Position numbers and translations under genes: made by a program
Source: an uncultured Bacteroidota bacterium
Lineage (GTDB): Bacteria > Bacteroidota > Bacteroidia > B-17B0 > Aurantibacillaceae
NCBI GenBank assembly: GCA_937873155.1
Contig: CALMVZ010000024.1
Coordinates: forward strand, 124,001 to 188,000
Direction: 5' to 3'
Length of the DNA: 64,000 bases
In this document: positions 52,780 through 62,026 of the stretch, piece after piece
How positions within the stretch are numbered: the first letter of the stretch is position 1
Layout: every line of letters starts with the position of its first letter
Notes under the pieces: model-generated
What the model was told of the DNA's origin: nothing
The model's database searches: none
What the model saw: only the letters and a program-made list of their open reading frames with translations

Positions 52780-53380
52780 AGGAAATATTGGCGCAGGCAA
52801 AACTACTTTAGCTGTTGCTTTGGCGAAAAGAAGAAGAGCCCACTTTTTGGCCGAGGAGTTCAGGGATAATCCATTGCTTCCTTTATTCTATAAGAACAGG
52901 AAAAAAATGGCTTTTCCTTTGGAATATAGTTTTCTGATCTCCCGTCATGCACAACTTCATAATTATTTTAATGGTAAACATAGAAAGATCACCGTTGCAG
53001 ATTTTAGTCTGCATAAATGTTTATGGTTCGCAAAATCAAATCTGACCAAGGAAGAATTTAAATTTTATAAAGAACATTATAAAGTAATAGAATCTGTTTC
53101 ACCGAAACCTGACCTGTTGATCTATATCCATACACATCATAAGAATCTTTTATTCAATATTGAAAAGCGGGGGCGTTCTTATGAGAAAAATATAGGAAAA
53201 AAATACCTGCAGTCCGTAACTGAGAATTACGCGTCCGGACTACAGAAGATGAAAAATATCCCGGTGATAGAATTTTGTGTCGGTAATTATAAACCTGAAA
53301 CTGTTCGGGAAATGGTGAACCATACGGATGATATTTTAAAAAAAGGCATTAAATTTAAATACAAGACAATAGTTTTATAG
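52763..53380 (+). CDS. Deoxynucleoside kinase
   Basis: Phosphorylates salvaged deoxynucleosides (205 aa). It begins with the P-loop YICIEGNIGAGKTTLA and has the lid/base-binding segments typical of the deoxyguanosine/deoxyadenosine kinase family (FAKSNLTKEEFKFY, PDLLIYIHTHHKNLLFNIEKRGRSYEK). An in-frame TTG at 52754 would add three residues. The ATG at 52763 is preferred because the P-loop strand begins right after it and ATG is the usual start. It overlaps folK by 17 bases and lies one base from the OmpA gene. Substrate preference cannot be read off. Confidence 0.9.
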   Translation: MYICIEGNIGAGKTTLAVALAKRRRAHFLAEEFRDNPLLPLFYKNRKKMAFPLEYSFLISRHAQLHNYFNGKHRKITVADFSLHKCLWFAKSNLTKEEFKFYKEHYKVIESVSPKPDLLIYIHTHHKNLLFNIEKRGRSYEKNIGKKYLQSVTENYASGLQKMKNIPVIEFCVGNYKPETVREMVNHTDDILKKGIKFKYKTIVL

Positions 53381-53381
53381 T

Positions 53382-55304
53382 ATGAACAAGGTTTGCAGAA
53401 TAATAATTTGCTTAATGTTTCCAATGTTTATTAAAGCGCAGATGCTGATATTCGAGGGAAATAATACATTTAACGGGCAACCTCTTTTAAACACGACGGT
53501 TACGGTGTTTGAGTCGGGAAAACAGATCCAGGCCCTTAATACAGGCAACAGTTCGAAGTTCAAAGTTAGTTTACCATTCGGAAAGAACTATTCGGTTTAT
53601 TTTACAAACGTGAAGTCGCAGAAAATGTTCATGGATGTGATCATGGCTAATTTACCTGATAAAGTAAGGGCTTTTGAAATGGTTCATGCGCTTGATATTC
53701 CTTTTTTTCCAAGGGATGGCGTTAATATCGATACAACACAATTCAAAGATCCATTTTACAAAGTAATATTCAATGGTAAGGATAAAATGGTGGATGATAC
53801 AACGTATATGAAGCAATTCCTTGCTAAAGTGTATATAAAGAAAAAAGATGAAAAAGAAGTTTTGCCGGCAGATCCGAAATCTATAAAATGGAATAACCTG
53901 GCAGGCAGATTTGTTTATAATAACAAAGAAAGATTACCGGTCCGGAATAAAAAAGTAAACCTTCTGAATGCGAATGGAGCTGTTGTTAAAACTACATCAA
54001 CCAACAAATATGGTAATTTTATTTTTACAGGCGTGAACCTGAATGATGCTAAAAAGATCGAGATCGATTTTAAAAAGGAATTCACCAATCAATCTGTTTC
54101 GCTGGAATTATTAAATAGTAAAGGAGAAGTGATCTGCACTAATAACGTGGTGAACAATAAAGCAGAATGTGCAAGTACCGCTACAAATAAAGTGATCGAA
54201 AAATTAATTGATCCGCGTTTTTCCTATAAGATCTCAGCGAAATTGATCGCTGAGAATGATAAAAAGATCTCGTTCTACTCTAATAAACCTGTTTTATTAT
54301 TGAACGATAAAAATACTGTTCTCCGCCGTGGCAAAACAAACGCGTTTGGTTCATTTGTATTCACTGATCTTAAACCGGGACAAACCTATATGATCGGTGT
54401 AGAAAAAATGGATGTGGAAGCAGCCATGAAAGTGAATTTGTATACGAATGCCGATCATTTTATTGCGCCTGTTGATAGCGGGGTGACAACTCGTTTTGTC
54501 CGTCGATTCACTGCCGAGAACAATCCTGTATTTAATGACCTCCTGATCGATGACAGTCAGTTGCGTATGGATGTCAGCGGTAAATTATATGGCGATAACA
54601 TGAATAATCCTTTAGGTGATCTTAAAATATTATTATTGAATGATAAATTTGAAGCGATCGATACTACAACCACTGATGGTTTCGGAAGATTCTTATTCAA
54701 ATATCTCCCGTACAGTAAAGATTATACATTCACGGGACTGGATGATAAGGAAAGTTTATTAGAAGCGATCAACAATATTTTAGTTTACAATAGCGAAGAT
54801 GAAATGATAAAGATCGTTTCTAATTTTAAAGGCAAACGTTTTAAATACAATCCGCTGGATGCAGATAAATCCAGGTTACAGGAAATTTATGCAGATGATC
54901 CGTGGTTAGCTTTATTGAATTCGGAAGGAAAAGCAAACAAAACAACTAAAGAAGTTATCGTAGAAGATATTTTATTCGACAGTGATAAATCGAATCTGTT
55001 ACCGGATGCGCAAAGAACATTAGAGAAGATCGCTTTGGTTCTGAATTTAACTACCGCCATAAAAATAGAGATCAGTGCCCATACAGATAGTAACGGCGAT
55101 GATGCTTACAATCAAAAACTAAGCGAAGCCCGCGCTAGATCAGCGGTTGATTTTCTGGTAAGCAAGGGTGTTGCTGCAAACCGCGTAAGCGCAAAAGGCT
55201 ATGGCGAAAGTAAAATAACGAACCGTTGTAAAAATGGTGTTTATTGTACAGATGACGAACATCAGCCAAACAGGCGTATTGAGTTCAGGATACTGCGTAA
55301 TTAA
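53382..55304 (+). CDS. OmpA-family protein with Ig-like repeats
   Basis: A 640-aa exported protein with signal peptide (RIIICLMFPMFIKAQ) and several CNA-B/CRD-like beta-sandwich repeats (about 20-500). These contain recurring KTTSTNKYGNFIFTG, KTNAFGSFVFTDLKPG and TTTDGFGRFLFKYLP blocks. An OmpA domain follows (about 525-638, VEDILFDSDKSNLLPDAQRTLEKIALVL, SAHTDSNGDDAYNQKLSEARARSAVDFL, QPNRRIEF). It probably anchors to peptidoglycan. The start ATG sits one base after the kinase stop. A relation to the porE-like protein is limited to the OmpA part. Confidence 0.86.
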   Translation: MNKVCRIIICLMFPMFIKAQMLIFEGNNTFNGQPLLNTTVTVFESGKQIQALNTGNSSKFKVSLPFGKNYSVYFTNVKSQKMFMDVIMANLPDKVRAFEMVHALDIPFFPRDGVNIDTTQFKDPFYKVIFNGKDKMVDDTTYMKQFLAKVYIKKKDEKEVLPADPKSIKWNNLAGRFVYNNKERLPVRNKKVNLLNANGAVVKTTSTNKYGNFIFTGVNLNDAKKIEIDFKKEFTNQSVSLELLNSKGEVICTNNVVNNKAECASTATNKVIEKLIDPRFSYKISAKLIAENDKKISFYSNKPVLLLNDKNTVLRRGKTNAFGSFVFTDLKPGQTYMIGVEKMDVEAAMKVNLYTNADHFIAPVDSGVTTRFVRRFTAENNPVFNDLLIDDSQLRMDVSGKLYGDNMNNPLGDLKILLLNDKFEAIDTTTTDGFGRFLFKYLPYSKDYTFTGLDDKESLLEAINNILVYNSEDEMIKIVSNFKGKRFKYNPLDADKSRLQEIYADDPWLALLNSEGKANKTTKEVIVEDILFDSDKSNLLPDAQRTLEKIALVLNLTTAIKIEISAHTDSNGDDAYNQKLSEARARSAVDFLVSKGVAANRVSAKGYGESKITNRCKNGVYCTDDEHQPNRRIEFRILRN

Positions 55305-55319
55305 ATCATTGTAATGTGA

Positions 55320-55383
55320 CTTCGACAAGCTCAGTCACCGGAATTAGATCAATTTGCACCAGCGGTGGCTGAGCTTGTCGAAG
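55320..55383. repeat. TTCGACAAGCTCAG inverted repeat
   Basis: Twenty-one-base arms (55320-55340 and 55363-55383) are complementary with one mismatch and enclose a 22-base loop. A scrap of the same word sits near 361-375. Confidence 0.75.
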
Positions 55384-55524
55384 CCACCATTCATAGTCCG
55401 CCAATAAGTCCTTATTTGCATTTTTTCATAGACAAAATGACTTTTTTCGTAGTTTTTAATGCCCTTTTAGCAGGAATTTGTAAGGTGGATTGTTATTTGA
55501 TGTATTAATTTTAATTAAAAGACG

Positions 55525-55608
55525 ATGAAAGCAGGGACAATTATGAAGCAGAGCAAAGCATACTTAATAATAAAAGCACGCGTCGTTATAAAAAAACAAG
55601 AAAAATGA
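55525..55608 (+). CDS. Possible 27-codon leader ORF overlapping the clpB start
   Basis: ATG at 55525 opens a 27-codon frame ([20 protein letters not shown] and on) whose TGA overlaps the clpB ATG as ATGA. The peptide is basic and has no known motif. The overlap suggests coupling, but the frame could be chance; there is no other support. Confidence 0.25.
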   Translation: MKAGTIMKQSKAYLIIKARVVIKKQEK

Positions 55609-58202
55609 ATCTGAATAATTTTACAATAAAATCGCAGGAAGCCATTCAGCAGGCGGTAACATTAGCTACGATGAATGGGAACCAGGCTATAGAAAACGGG
55701 CACATTTTAAAATCTATTTTAGAAGTAGATGAAAATGTCGCTCCATTCATTTTAAAGAAATTAGGCATTAATGCAGATGTTTTTGAAAAGACATTAGAAA
55801 GCATTTTAAAGTCATATCCAAAAGTAGAAGGCGGGCAACCTTTCTTATCGGCGCCGGCTAATCAAACGATCGCAAAAGCAAACACATATTTAAAAGAATT
55901 TAAAGATGAATTCGTTTCTATCGAACATTTGATATTAGGGATCTTAGCAAGTAATGATAGCGTTTCCGGAATGATGAAAGATATGGGCTTCAACGAAAAA
56001 GATCTTAAAGCCGCCATTAAGGAATTACGCAAAGGCACTAATGTAACTTCCCAATCACAGGAAGATACTTATAATGCTTTGAACAAGTATGCTATCAATT
56101 TAAATGCGCAGGCCCAAAGCGGGAAACTGGATCCTGTGATAGGTCGTGATGAAGAGATCCGTCGTGTGTTACAAATATTATCCCGCAGAACAAAGAACAA
56201 TCCGATTTTAGTTGGTGAACCTGGTGTTGGTAAAACGGCTATAGCAGAAGGCTTGGCCCATCGTATCATCAGCGGTGATGTTCCGGAAAATTTGAAATCA
56301 AAGCAGATATTTTCTTTAGATATGGGTGCTTTGATCGCTGGCGCAAAATACAAAGGCGAATTTGAAGAGCGATTGAAATCAGTTATCAAAGAAGTGACTA
56401 CAAGTAATGGAGACATTGTTCTGTTCATTGACGAGATACATACTTTGGTTGGTGCAGGTGGAGGAGGAGAAGGTGCCATGGATGCGGCAAATATTTTAAA
56501 ACCTGCATTGGCACGTGGAGAATTAAGAGCGATTGGTGCAACAACCTTAAATGAGTTCCAAAAGTATTTCGAGAAGGATAAAGCCTTAGAACGCCGTTTT
56601 CAAAAAGTAATGGTGGATGAACCAAGCGGTGAAGATGCGATCTCCATTTTGCGTGGTATAAAAGAAAAATACGAAACGCATCACAAAGTTCGTATCAAGG
56701 ACGAAGCTATCATTGCTGCCGTTGAATTATCACAACGTTATATCAGTGACCGTTTCCTGCCGGATAAAGCTATCGACCTAATGGATGAAGCTGCTTCTAA
56801 ATTAAGAATGCAGATCAATTCAATGCCAATAGAATTGGATAAGATAGAGCGTGAGATCATGTACCGTGAAATTGAAAGGGAAGCTGTAAAACGTGAAGGA
56901 GAAGATAAAAAAGTAGCTGAACTCAATAAAGATATTGCTGACCTCCAGGATAGGCGTAATTCCCTTCGTGCTAAATGGCAGGGTGAAAAAGAAGCGATAG
57001 AAGGCGTTCAAAAAATAAAAGTGCAGATTGAAGACCTCAAACTTCAGGCAACGAATGCTGAAAAAACCGGTGATTACGGTAAGGTGGCAGAGATCCGTTA
57101 CGGTAAAATAAAAGAGGCTGAAGCTAAGCTTGCCGAAATGGAAAGTAAATTATCGGAAGCAAAAGCAAGCGGATCACAACTGGTGAAAGAGGAAGTAGAC
57201 AGTGAAGATATTGCAGGTGTTATTTCTGCGTGGACGGGAATCCCGGTTTCAAGAATGCTGCAAAGCGAAAAGGAAAAATTATTACAACTCGAAGATGAAT
57301 TGCATAAGAGAGTAGTTGGTCAGCATGAAGCTATTGAAAGTATAGCCGATGCTGTTAGAAGGAGCAGGGCAGGACTACAGGATGCAAAGCGTCCGATCGG
57401 TTCTTTTATTTTCTTAGGGACAACAGGTGTTGGTAAAACAGAATTAGCAAAAGCACTGGCTGAATTCTTATTCAACAATGAGAATGCAATGACCCGTATT
57501 GATATGAGCGAATACCAGGAACGCCATGCTGTGAGCCGTTTGGTTGGAGCGCCTCCGGGTTATGTTGGCTATGATGAAGGCGGACAATTAACCGAAGCGG
57601 TAAGACGCCGTCCGTACTCAGTAGTGTTGCTGGATGAAATCGAAAAAGCGCATCCGGATGTATTCAATATTTTGTTGCAAGTGTTGGATGATGGCCGTTT
57701 GACTGATAATAAAGGAAGAACAGTGAATTTCAAGAATTCAATCATTATTATGACCTCCAACATTGGTTCGCATTTGATCCAGGAGAATTATGATTCAATG
57801 ACAGCTAAGAATAAAGACGCGGTAATGGCAAAGACCAAGAACGAAGTTTTTGAATTACTGAGAAAGTCGATCCGCCCTGAATTTTTAAACCGTATCGATG
57901 AAGTGATCATGTTCGAACCTTTGAACCGCGAAGATATCAATAAGATCGTGGAAATACAGTTTAATCAGGTGGCAAGGTTATTAGCAGAACAAAGCATAAA
58001 GATCAGCGCGACACCCGAAGCAATAGATTGGCTTGCCCAATTAGGATACGATCCCCAATTCGGTGCCCGCCCTGTAAAGCGAGTGATGCAGAAACAAGTT
58101 TTGAATGAATTATCAAAGCAGGTATTATCAGGAACCGTAGATAAAGAAAAAGAGATAGTTCTGGATATGTTCGATAATAAATTTGTTTTCAGGAATAAAT
58201 AA
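55605..58202 (+). CDS. clpB: Disaggregase ClpB
   Basis: Hsp100 ATPase that works with DnaK to resolve aggregates (865 aa). The N-terminal Clp_N domain (about 1-145, [15 protein letters not shown]) is followed by NBD1 with GEPGVGKTA and [15 protein letters not shown] long coiled-coil middle domain (about 405-530, [21 protein letters not shown]) and NBD2 with GTTGVGKTE and [16 protein letters not shown] follow. The M domain marks it as ClpB rather than ClpC. It has a 300-base upstream region holding one repeat and a small ORF. Confidence 0.97.
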   Translation: MNLNNFTIKSQEAIQQAVTLATMNGNQAIENGHILKSILEVDENVAPFILKKLGINADVFEKTLESILKSYPKVEGGQPFLSAPANQTIAKANTYLKEFKDEFVSIEHLILGILASNDSVSGMMKDMGFNEKDLKAAIKELRKGTNVTSQSQEDTYNALNKYAINLNAQAQSGKLDPVIGRDEEIRRVLQILSRRTKNNPILVGEPGVGKTAIAEGLAHRIISGDVPENLKSKQIFSLDMGALIAGAKYKGEFEERLKSVIKEVTTSNGDIVLFIDEIHTLVGAGGGGEGAMDAANILKPALARGELRAIGATTLNEFQKYFEKDKALERRFQKVMVDEPSGEDAISILRGIKEKYETHHKVRIKDEAIIAAVELSQRYISDRFLPDKAIDLMDEAASKLRMQINSMPIELDKIEREIMYREIEREAVKREGEDKKVAELNKDIADLQDRRNSLRAKWQGEKEAIEGVQKIKVQIEDLKLQATNAEKTGDYGKVAEIRYGKIKEAEAKLAEMESKLSEAKASGSQLVKEEVDSEDIAGVISAWTGIPVSRMLQSEKEKLLQLEDELHKRVVGQHEAIESIADAVRRSRAGLQDAKRPIGSFIFLGTTGVGKTELAKALAEFLFNNENAMTRIDMSEYQERHAVSRLVGAPPGYVGYDEGGQLTEAVRRRPYSVVLLDEIEKAHPDVFNILLQVLDDGRLTDNKGRTVNFKNSIIIMTSNIGSHLIQENYDSMTAKNKDAVMAKTKNEVFELLRKSIRPEFLNRIDEVIMFEPLNREDINKIVEIQFNQVARLLAEQSIKISATPEAIDWLAQLGYDPQFGARPVKRVMQKQVLNELSKQVLSGTVDKEKEIVLDMFDNKFVFRNK

Positions 58203-58204
58203 AC

Positions 58205-58240
58205 AAAAAGGGCGGTAAAATTAATTCACCGCCCTTTTTT
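58205..58240. terminator. Bidirectional terminator between clpB and the DUF892 gene
   Basis: AAAAAGGGCGGT pairs with ACCGCCCTTTTTT across an 11-base loop, with A and T runs suited to both convergent genes. Confidence 0.87.
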
Positions 58241-58255
58241 ATTGGGATGTAGTGT

Positions 58256-58855
58256 TTATTCAGCAGATTCTTCTTCAACTCCCTCCTCAACTTGGGAAGC
58301 TTCAAGGTTGATCGATGATAAAGCAATTTGTGTTAAAGTATTATCCGCATCTTTCTCTTCAGTCAAAGTTTCCTCTAACAGAGAAGCAGCAGTTTCTTCG
58401 CCTAATGTTCTCGCGAAAGCACATAAAGTCCCATAAGTAGCGATCTCGTAGTGCTCAACTTTTTGCCCGGCCATAATAATAGCTGCGTCACGCACAACTC
58501 CTTTTTCAGTTTCCTGCATGATCTCCTCAGCTTCTTTTACTAAGCCTGACATAGCTTCACATTTTTTTGCCTGTGGTTTCTGGCCTATCGATTCAAAAAC
58601 TTCTTCTAACCTTGTTACCTGGCGTGTTGTCACATCAAGATGATCAGTCAGGGCATCAATAAGATCTTCAGAAGTTGCGTTACGGATCATCTTCGGAAGC
58701 GCTTTAGTTAAAGCTTTTTCTGCCCCGTAAATGTCTTTCAATTCATCTTCAAAAAGATCACGGAGGCCTTCAGCTGCATCCGGTTTAGCTTTTACAGTTT
58801 TTGCTGCAGGCTTTTTTTTGGTTTTTCCTTTTGGGGATTTAGATTTAGTTGCCAT
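58256..58855 (-). CDS. Ferritin-like DUF892 (YciE/YciF) protein
   Basis: A 199-aa stress-type protein with a Lys/Ala/Pro-rich N-terminal tail (about 1-25, SKSPKGKTKKKPAAKTVKAK). A DUF892 four-helix ferritin-like domain follows, with GLRDLFEDELKDIYGAEKALTKALPKM, QKVEHYEIATYGTLCAFA and the acidic end. YciE/YciF homologues are induced by envelope or osmotic stress. Its neighbour DUF2383 is a similar four-helix protein and the two may act together. It is convergent with clpB. Confidence 0.88.
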   Translation of the reverse strand: MATKSKSPKGKTKKKPAAKTVKAKPDAAEGLRDLFEDELKDIYGAEKALTKALPKMIRNATSEDLIDALTDHLDVTTRQVTRLEEVFESIGQKPQAKKCEAMSGLVKEAEEIMQETEKGVVRDAAIIMAGQKVEHYEIATYGTLCAFARTLGEETAASLLEETLTEEKDADNTLTQIALSSINLEASQVEEGVEEESAE

Positions 58856-58865
58856 TTTATAGTAT

Positions 58866-58945
58866 TAAAATATTTAAAAATTTGAAGATTATATATTTTA
58901 TTATTTCAAGGTTCAATCTTTAAATTTTTGAATCTTGAATTTTAA
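58866..58945. repeat. AT-rich imperfect hairpin
   Basis: The left part (TTAAAATATTTAAAAATTTG) and right part (AAATTTTTGAATCTTGAATT then TTAA) are imperfect inverted repeats. Same pattern as 8738-8814. Confidence 0.55.
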
Positions 58946-58951
58946 ACGATT

Positions 58952-59422
58952 TTATTTGACTTTCAAGTCTTCGAACGCATCGCGCATAGATTTGATCCTG
59001 TCGTGATCGCTTTGGATGGCGGTTCTCTGTCTTGAGATCATGGTGCGTTGTGCTTCGCTGAAAGGTGCATCAGATTTTAATACTTCATCGTAAGCATCCA
59101 ACGCAGCATCTTCACCTCTTTCGCAAGATTCGATGATCTTTTTGCGGTCTGCATCTGTTAAAGCTGCTTTAACGTCCATCCAGATACGGAAAAGCTTTCC
59201 TGTATTCTTTGTGCCATCTGTTGGTGTGCCTCCGTATGCGGTTACTTCCGAAGACAACTCACTTTTAAAGCCACGGCTGCGTGAAGCAAAATCTGTGAAA
59301 AGCGCTTTTAATGCACTGTCAGTTGTTTCTTTAGTGGCTGTTTCGTAGCCTTCGATACGGTCATTGTTGATCTCAACAATTTTGTTCAATTGTTTTACTA
59401 CTTCTTCGTTCTTGTTTTCCAT
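58952..59422 (-). CDS. PA2169-type four-helix protein (DUF2383)
   Basis: A 156-aa protein with the DUF2383 domain over most of its length (EEVVKQLNKIVEINNDRIEGYETATKETTDSALKALFTDFASRSRGF), including the GYE and SRGF positions. The C-terminal helix contains MISRQRTAIQSDHDRIKSMRDAFE. Ferritin-like proteins of this type are associated with stress. It is upstream of the DUF892 gene on the same strand, about 96 bases away with an AT-rich hairpin between. Confidence 0.87.
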   Translation of the reverse strand: MENKNEEVVKQLNKIVEINNDRIEGYETATKETTDSALKALFTDFASRSRGFKSELSSEVTAYGGTPTDGTKNTGKLFRIWMDVKAALTDADRKKIIESCERGEDAALDAYDEVLKSDAPFSEAQRTMISRQRTAIQSDHDRIKSMRDAFEDLKVK

Positions 59423-59630
59423 GGTATTTTTCTTTTTAGGATTAATAGAATTATTTCTTGTTCATTAGGGATAAAAATAGACCCTCTATAAAGGAAAACG
59501 GAGCCGCATTCGTTCATGACAATGAATGAATAGATGAAAGCAGGAAATTATAGTTTAAACCCGGAAGAAAATCCAATATAATTTTGAGTGGGTAATCCCT
59601 CAGACGAACTTATTTACAAGGATGCAAGAA

Positions 59631-59981
59631 CTACTTCTTTGTAAAAGTGTAAGTATCGATCAGTAATCCCCCAATAGCATTGCTGCTGTGAGAAAAAAGA
59701 TCATAACCTTTCTTAGAGATGTCATTAATGGTACTATTGACCTTTATAGTATTAGGCGTAATATTATCTATCTTGAATTTTTCGAATAAGGTCTCTTCGA
59801 ACTTCCCGTCTTCATCAACAACTACCATAAAGGAATTGGCCATAAGTCCGGGTTGTTCAACTACTTTTAATGTTAAATATTTGCCCGGATTAACTCCCGC
59901 ATCTGTTTTAAAGGAATTAAACAGGAAAAATCCCATCGCGACACATGCCGTTATTATCAAATACGTAGTTTTCGTTTTCAT
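59631..59981 (-). CDS. Small exported or membrane-anchored protein, 116 aa
   Basis: No family recognised. From the ATG at 59981 the protein starts MKTKTTYLIITACVAMGFFLFNSFKTDAG, a signal peptide or N-terminal anchor, and continues with a beta-rich domain (YLTLKVVEQPGLMANSFMVVVDEDGK) ending SNAIGGLLIDTYTFTKK. The frame stays open for 97 more codons upstream, but that part is translated repeat DNA (repeated WEPGSTSPQGEWY) and is rejected. The function is unknown. Confidence 0.65.
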   Translation of the reverse strand: MKTKTTYLIITACVAMGFFLFNSFKTDAGVNPGKYLTLKVVEQPGLMANSFMVVVDEDGKFEETLFEKFKIDNITPNTIKVNSTINDISKKGYDLFSHSSNAIGGLLIDTYTFTKK

Positions 59982-60080
59982 AGAATTCAATTTAAGGGTT
60001 AATACATGTTTATACTTTGGTCTTGTATTAAAGTTACGGAATTTGGGCTGGAATTCCAAACAGCAATTTAATAAACGAAT

Positions 60081-60390
60081 GACCTCACCATCGCCTGCAG
60101 GCGGGCGATTTGCTCTCTTCAAGGAGAGAAGAATTTCGCCTCCGAAATCACATTCGTAGGGTGAATACCACTCTCCTTGAGGAGAGGTTGATCCCGGTTC
60201 CCAAGTTACTTCATATGAAGAATACCACTCTCCTTGAGGAGAGGTTGATCCCGGTTCCCAAGTTAAATTCATATGAAGAATACCACTCTCCTTGAGGAGA
60301 GGTTGATCCCGGTTCCCAAGTTAAATTCACAGGAAGAATAACACTCTCCTTGAGGAGAGGTTGTCCCGCAAAGCGGGACAAGAGAGGTCA
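60081..60390. repeat. CTCTCC-type repeat with four tandem units
   Basis: Starts GACCTCACC with a first hairpin (ATCGCCTGCAGGCGGGCGAT) and ends AGAGAGGTCA. Inside, CTCTCCTTGAGGAGAG occurs at 60171, 60228, 60286 and 60344, a period of 57-58 bases, with GTTGATCCCGGTTCCCAAGT between. The last unit has a different hairpin (GTCCCGCAAAGCGGGAC). Confidence 0.85.
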
Positions 60391-60411
60391 AATAAACTCC
60401 CGCAACTCCAT

Positions 60412-61371
60412 TCAAAAACAAAAGGTCAGGTTACAATGTCCCCAACCATGAACGCGTCCCCTGTCGAATTCAGGAGTTTGCCAGATCTTTGTGTATTCAG
60501 CACTAAACCGTTTATAAGCGAATACGATGCCGTAAGTTCCTTGCAGGACGTAACGGTTTATTGAAGAAGCGGGAAGGGAATGTATATCCTTATCAAACAT
60601 ACCGCCTTGCATGGGGGCGTTGTAACCTACAAACCTTGTTTTGCCTTTTGCGAATACGTAAAGTTGCGTTTTGTTTTTTGTAGCGTTTTTAATAATGCCG
60701 AGTTGCTTAAAATATCCCGCCATAAAACCCGAACGCACCATTAATCCTAAACTTGCGTCATCATAAATTGTTCCTATACGGAGATCACCTAAAGCCATTG
60801 CCTCAAAATATTTTGAAGTAAATAAACCTTGTTCAATTCCTAAATTATAAGTGAGAATATAATCCGCACTTAACTGATTTTCCCAACCGAGGGGCTGAAT
60901 ATTTACTAAAGCCCTGTGAATGCCTTTTTGTTCTTCTTCACAAATGGCGCATGGGCCAATAATCCCAATATCCAATTTTGTGGTAAATCTCCTTTTTTTT
61001 ATTTCATCAATAGAAATTAAAAACTGGGAGATATACATGGTCGCTGCAAAAGGCCGATCGAGGTAATTTAAAGTATCATAACGGATGCTTCCGGGCGTAA
61101 AGCAATCTTGCCGCACCGCAAAGCCATAATAATTTTGAGAGCGTTTGTTCAATGGAATTAAAATTCTTGAAAGCGGAGATTTTTTCAGAAAAGGAGCGAT
61201 CAGTTCGACATAAACCCCTTGGGTATAATATCTGTCCGTCGCACTAAAAAAATCATTATCGTAATTAAATGAAAAGTAACGATTAGTCTTATCCAAAGGT
61301 TTTTGAATAGAATCGGTTTGGGCTTGTAGACCAAAGGAGATCATCAATAAAAAGAGAAAAAAACTCCGCAT
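60412..61371 (-). CDS. LpxR-family lipid A 3'-O-deacylase (DUF2219)
   Basis: A 319-aa outer-membrane protein. It starts MRSFFLFLLMISFGLQAQ (signal peptide), then YFSFNYDNDFFSATDRYYTQGVYVELIAPF, the LpxR opening with conserved Asn, Asp, Thr and Tyr positions. Barrel strands with IGPCAICEEEQKGIHRALVNIQPLGWENQL carry the catalytic-region His. LpxR removes acyl chains from lipid A. The in-frame extension to 61449 is repeat DNA and is rejected because the signal peptide begins at 61371. Repeats flank it on both sides. Confidence 0.87.
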   Translation of the reverse strand: MRSFFLFLLMISFGLQAQTDSIQKPLDKTNRYFSFNYDNDFFSATDRYYTQGVYVELIAPFLKKSPLSRILIPLNKRSQNYYGFAVRQDCFTPGSIRYDTLNYLDRPFAATMYISQFLISIDEIKKRRFTTKLDIGIIGPCAICEEEQKGIHRALVNIQPLGWENQLSADYILTYNLGIEQGLFTSKYFEAMALGDLRIGTIYDDASLGLMVRSGFMAGYFKQLGIIKNATKNKTQLYVFAKGKTRFVGYNAPMQGGMFDKDIHSLPASSINRYVLQGTYGIVFAYKRFSAEYTKIWQTPEFDRGRVHGWGHCNLTFCF

Positions 61372-61407
61372 ACCTATTAGACGAAGATAGGGGCTCTTAC
61401 TTACAGT

Positions 61408-61600
61408 GACCTCACCATCGCCTGAATACAGGCGATTTGCTCTCCTCAAGGAGAGAAGAATTTCGCCTCCGAAATCACATTCGGGTGAATATCACTCTCC
61501 TCAAGGAGAGGCTAATTCCGTCTCCGGAATTGAATTTGCAGGAAGAATATCACTCTCCTTGAGGAGAGGCGGTTCGCCTAAAGGCGAACCGGAGAGTTCA
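61408..61600. repeat. CTCTCC-type compound repeat, DUF559 3' side
   Basis: GACCTCACC with hairpin (ATCGCCTGAATACAGGCGAT) at the left, two inner palindromes (CTCTCCTCAAGGAGAG and CTCTCCTTGAGGAGAG), then a hairpin GGTTCGCCTAAAGGCGAACC and the end GGAGAGTTCA. It mirrors the copy at 62027-62163. Confidence 0.85.
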
Positions 61601-61603
61601 AAA

Positions 61604-61981
61604 TCAGCGAACAGCCTCCTTAACCTTCCTCACTTCCTCTTCAATTCCCGCAACATTGAAAAACACATTATCATTTGAGAAACGCAAAACCCTTAAACCA
61701 AGTTCATTTATTTTAAAGGTTCGGAATGAATCAGATTTCTTTGCTTTATCGCTGTTATGAACAGGACCGTCAAGTTCAATTACCAATTTTAATTCATGAC
61801 AATAAAAGTCAGCAATAAAATTACCGATTGGATGTTGCCTTCTGAATTTCAAGCCTAGCATTTTTTTACCTTTTACGAAGAACCAAAAGCGATTTTCGGC
61901 TGGTGTTAATGAGCGACGAAAAGTTTTAGCAAGTTCTCTTGTAGCCTTTCTGGCATCATACTCATGCACGTAATGTTTCAT
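61604..61981 (-). CDS. DUF559 endonuclease-like protein
   Basis: A 125-aa protein of the DUF559 family, related in fold to Vsr and restriction-type PD-(D/E)xK nucleases. It has ELAKTFRRSLTPAENRFWFFVKGKKMLGLKFRRQHPIGNFIADFYCHELKLVIELDGPVH, where FIADFYC and VIELDG give the acidic active-site positions, and the end LRVLRFSNDNV. The true start is the ATG at 61981; the frame is open for 61 more codons through repeat DNA. The gene is set between two compound CTCTCC-type repeats, and its partner, if any, is unknown. Confidence 0.87.
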   Translation of the reverse strand: MKHYVHEYDARKATRELAKTFRRSLTPAENRFWFFVKGKKMLGLKFRRQHPIGNFIADFYCHELKLVIELDGPVHNSDKAKKSDSFRTFKINELGLRVLRFSNDNVFFNVAGIEEEVRKVKEAVR

Positions 61982-62026
61982 AAATTTTTGCTTAAATAAT
62001 GTTACCGATCGGGCATCGCGTATTTT

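Noticed and set aside
59982-60272. N-terminal extension of the 59631 gene
   Set aside because: The extra 97 codons are translated repeat DNA (two copies of WEPGSTSPQGEWY). The ATG at 59981 begins a proper signal sequence.
60160-60390. CRISPR-like array
   Set aside because: The regularly spaced palindromes have nearly identical 'spacers', belong to a dispersed repeat family and have no cas genes nearby.
61372-61449. N-terminal extension of the LpxR gene
   Set aside because: The extra 26 residues mostly come from the repeat at 61408 and precede a clear signal peptide.
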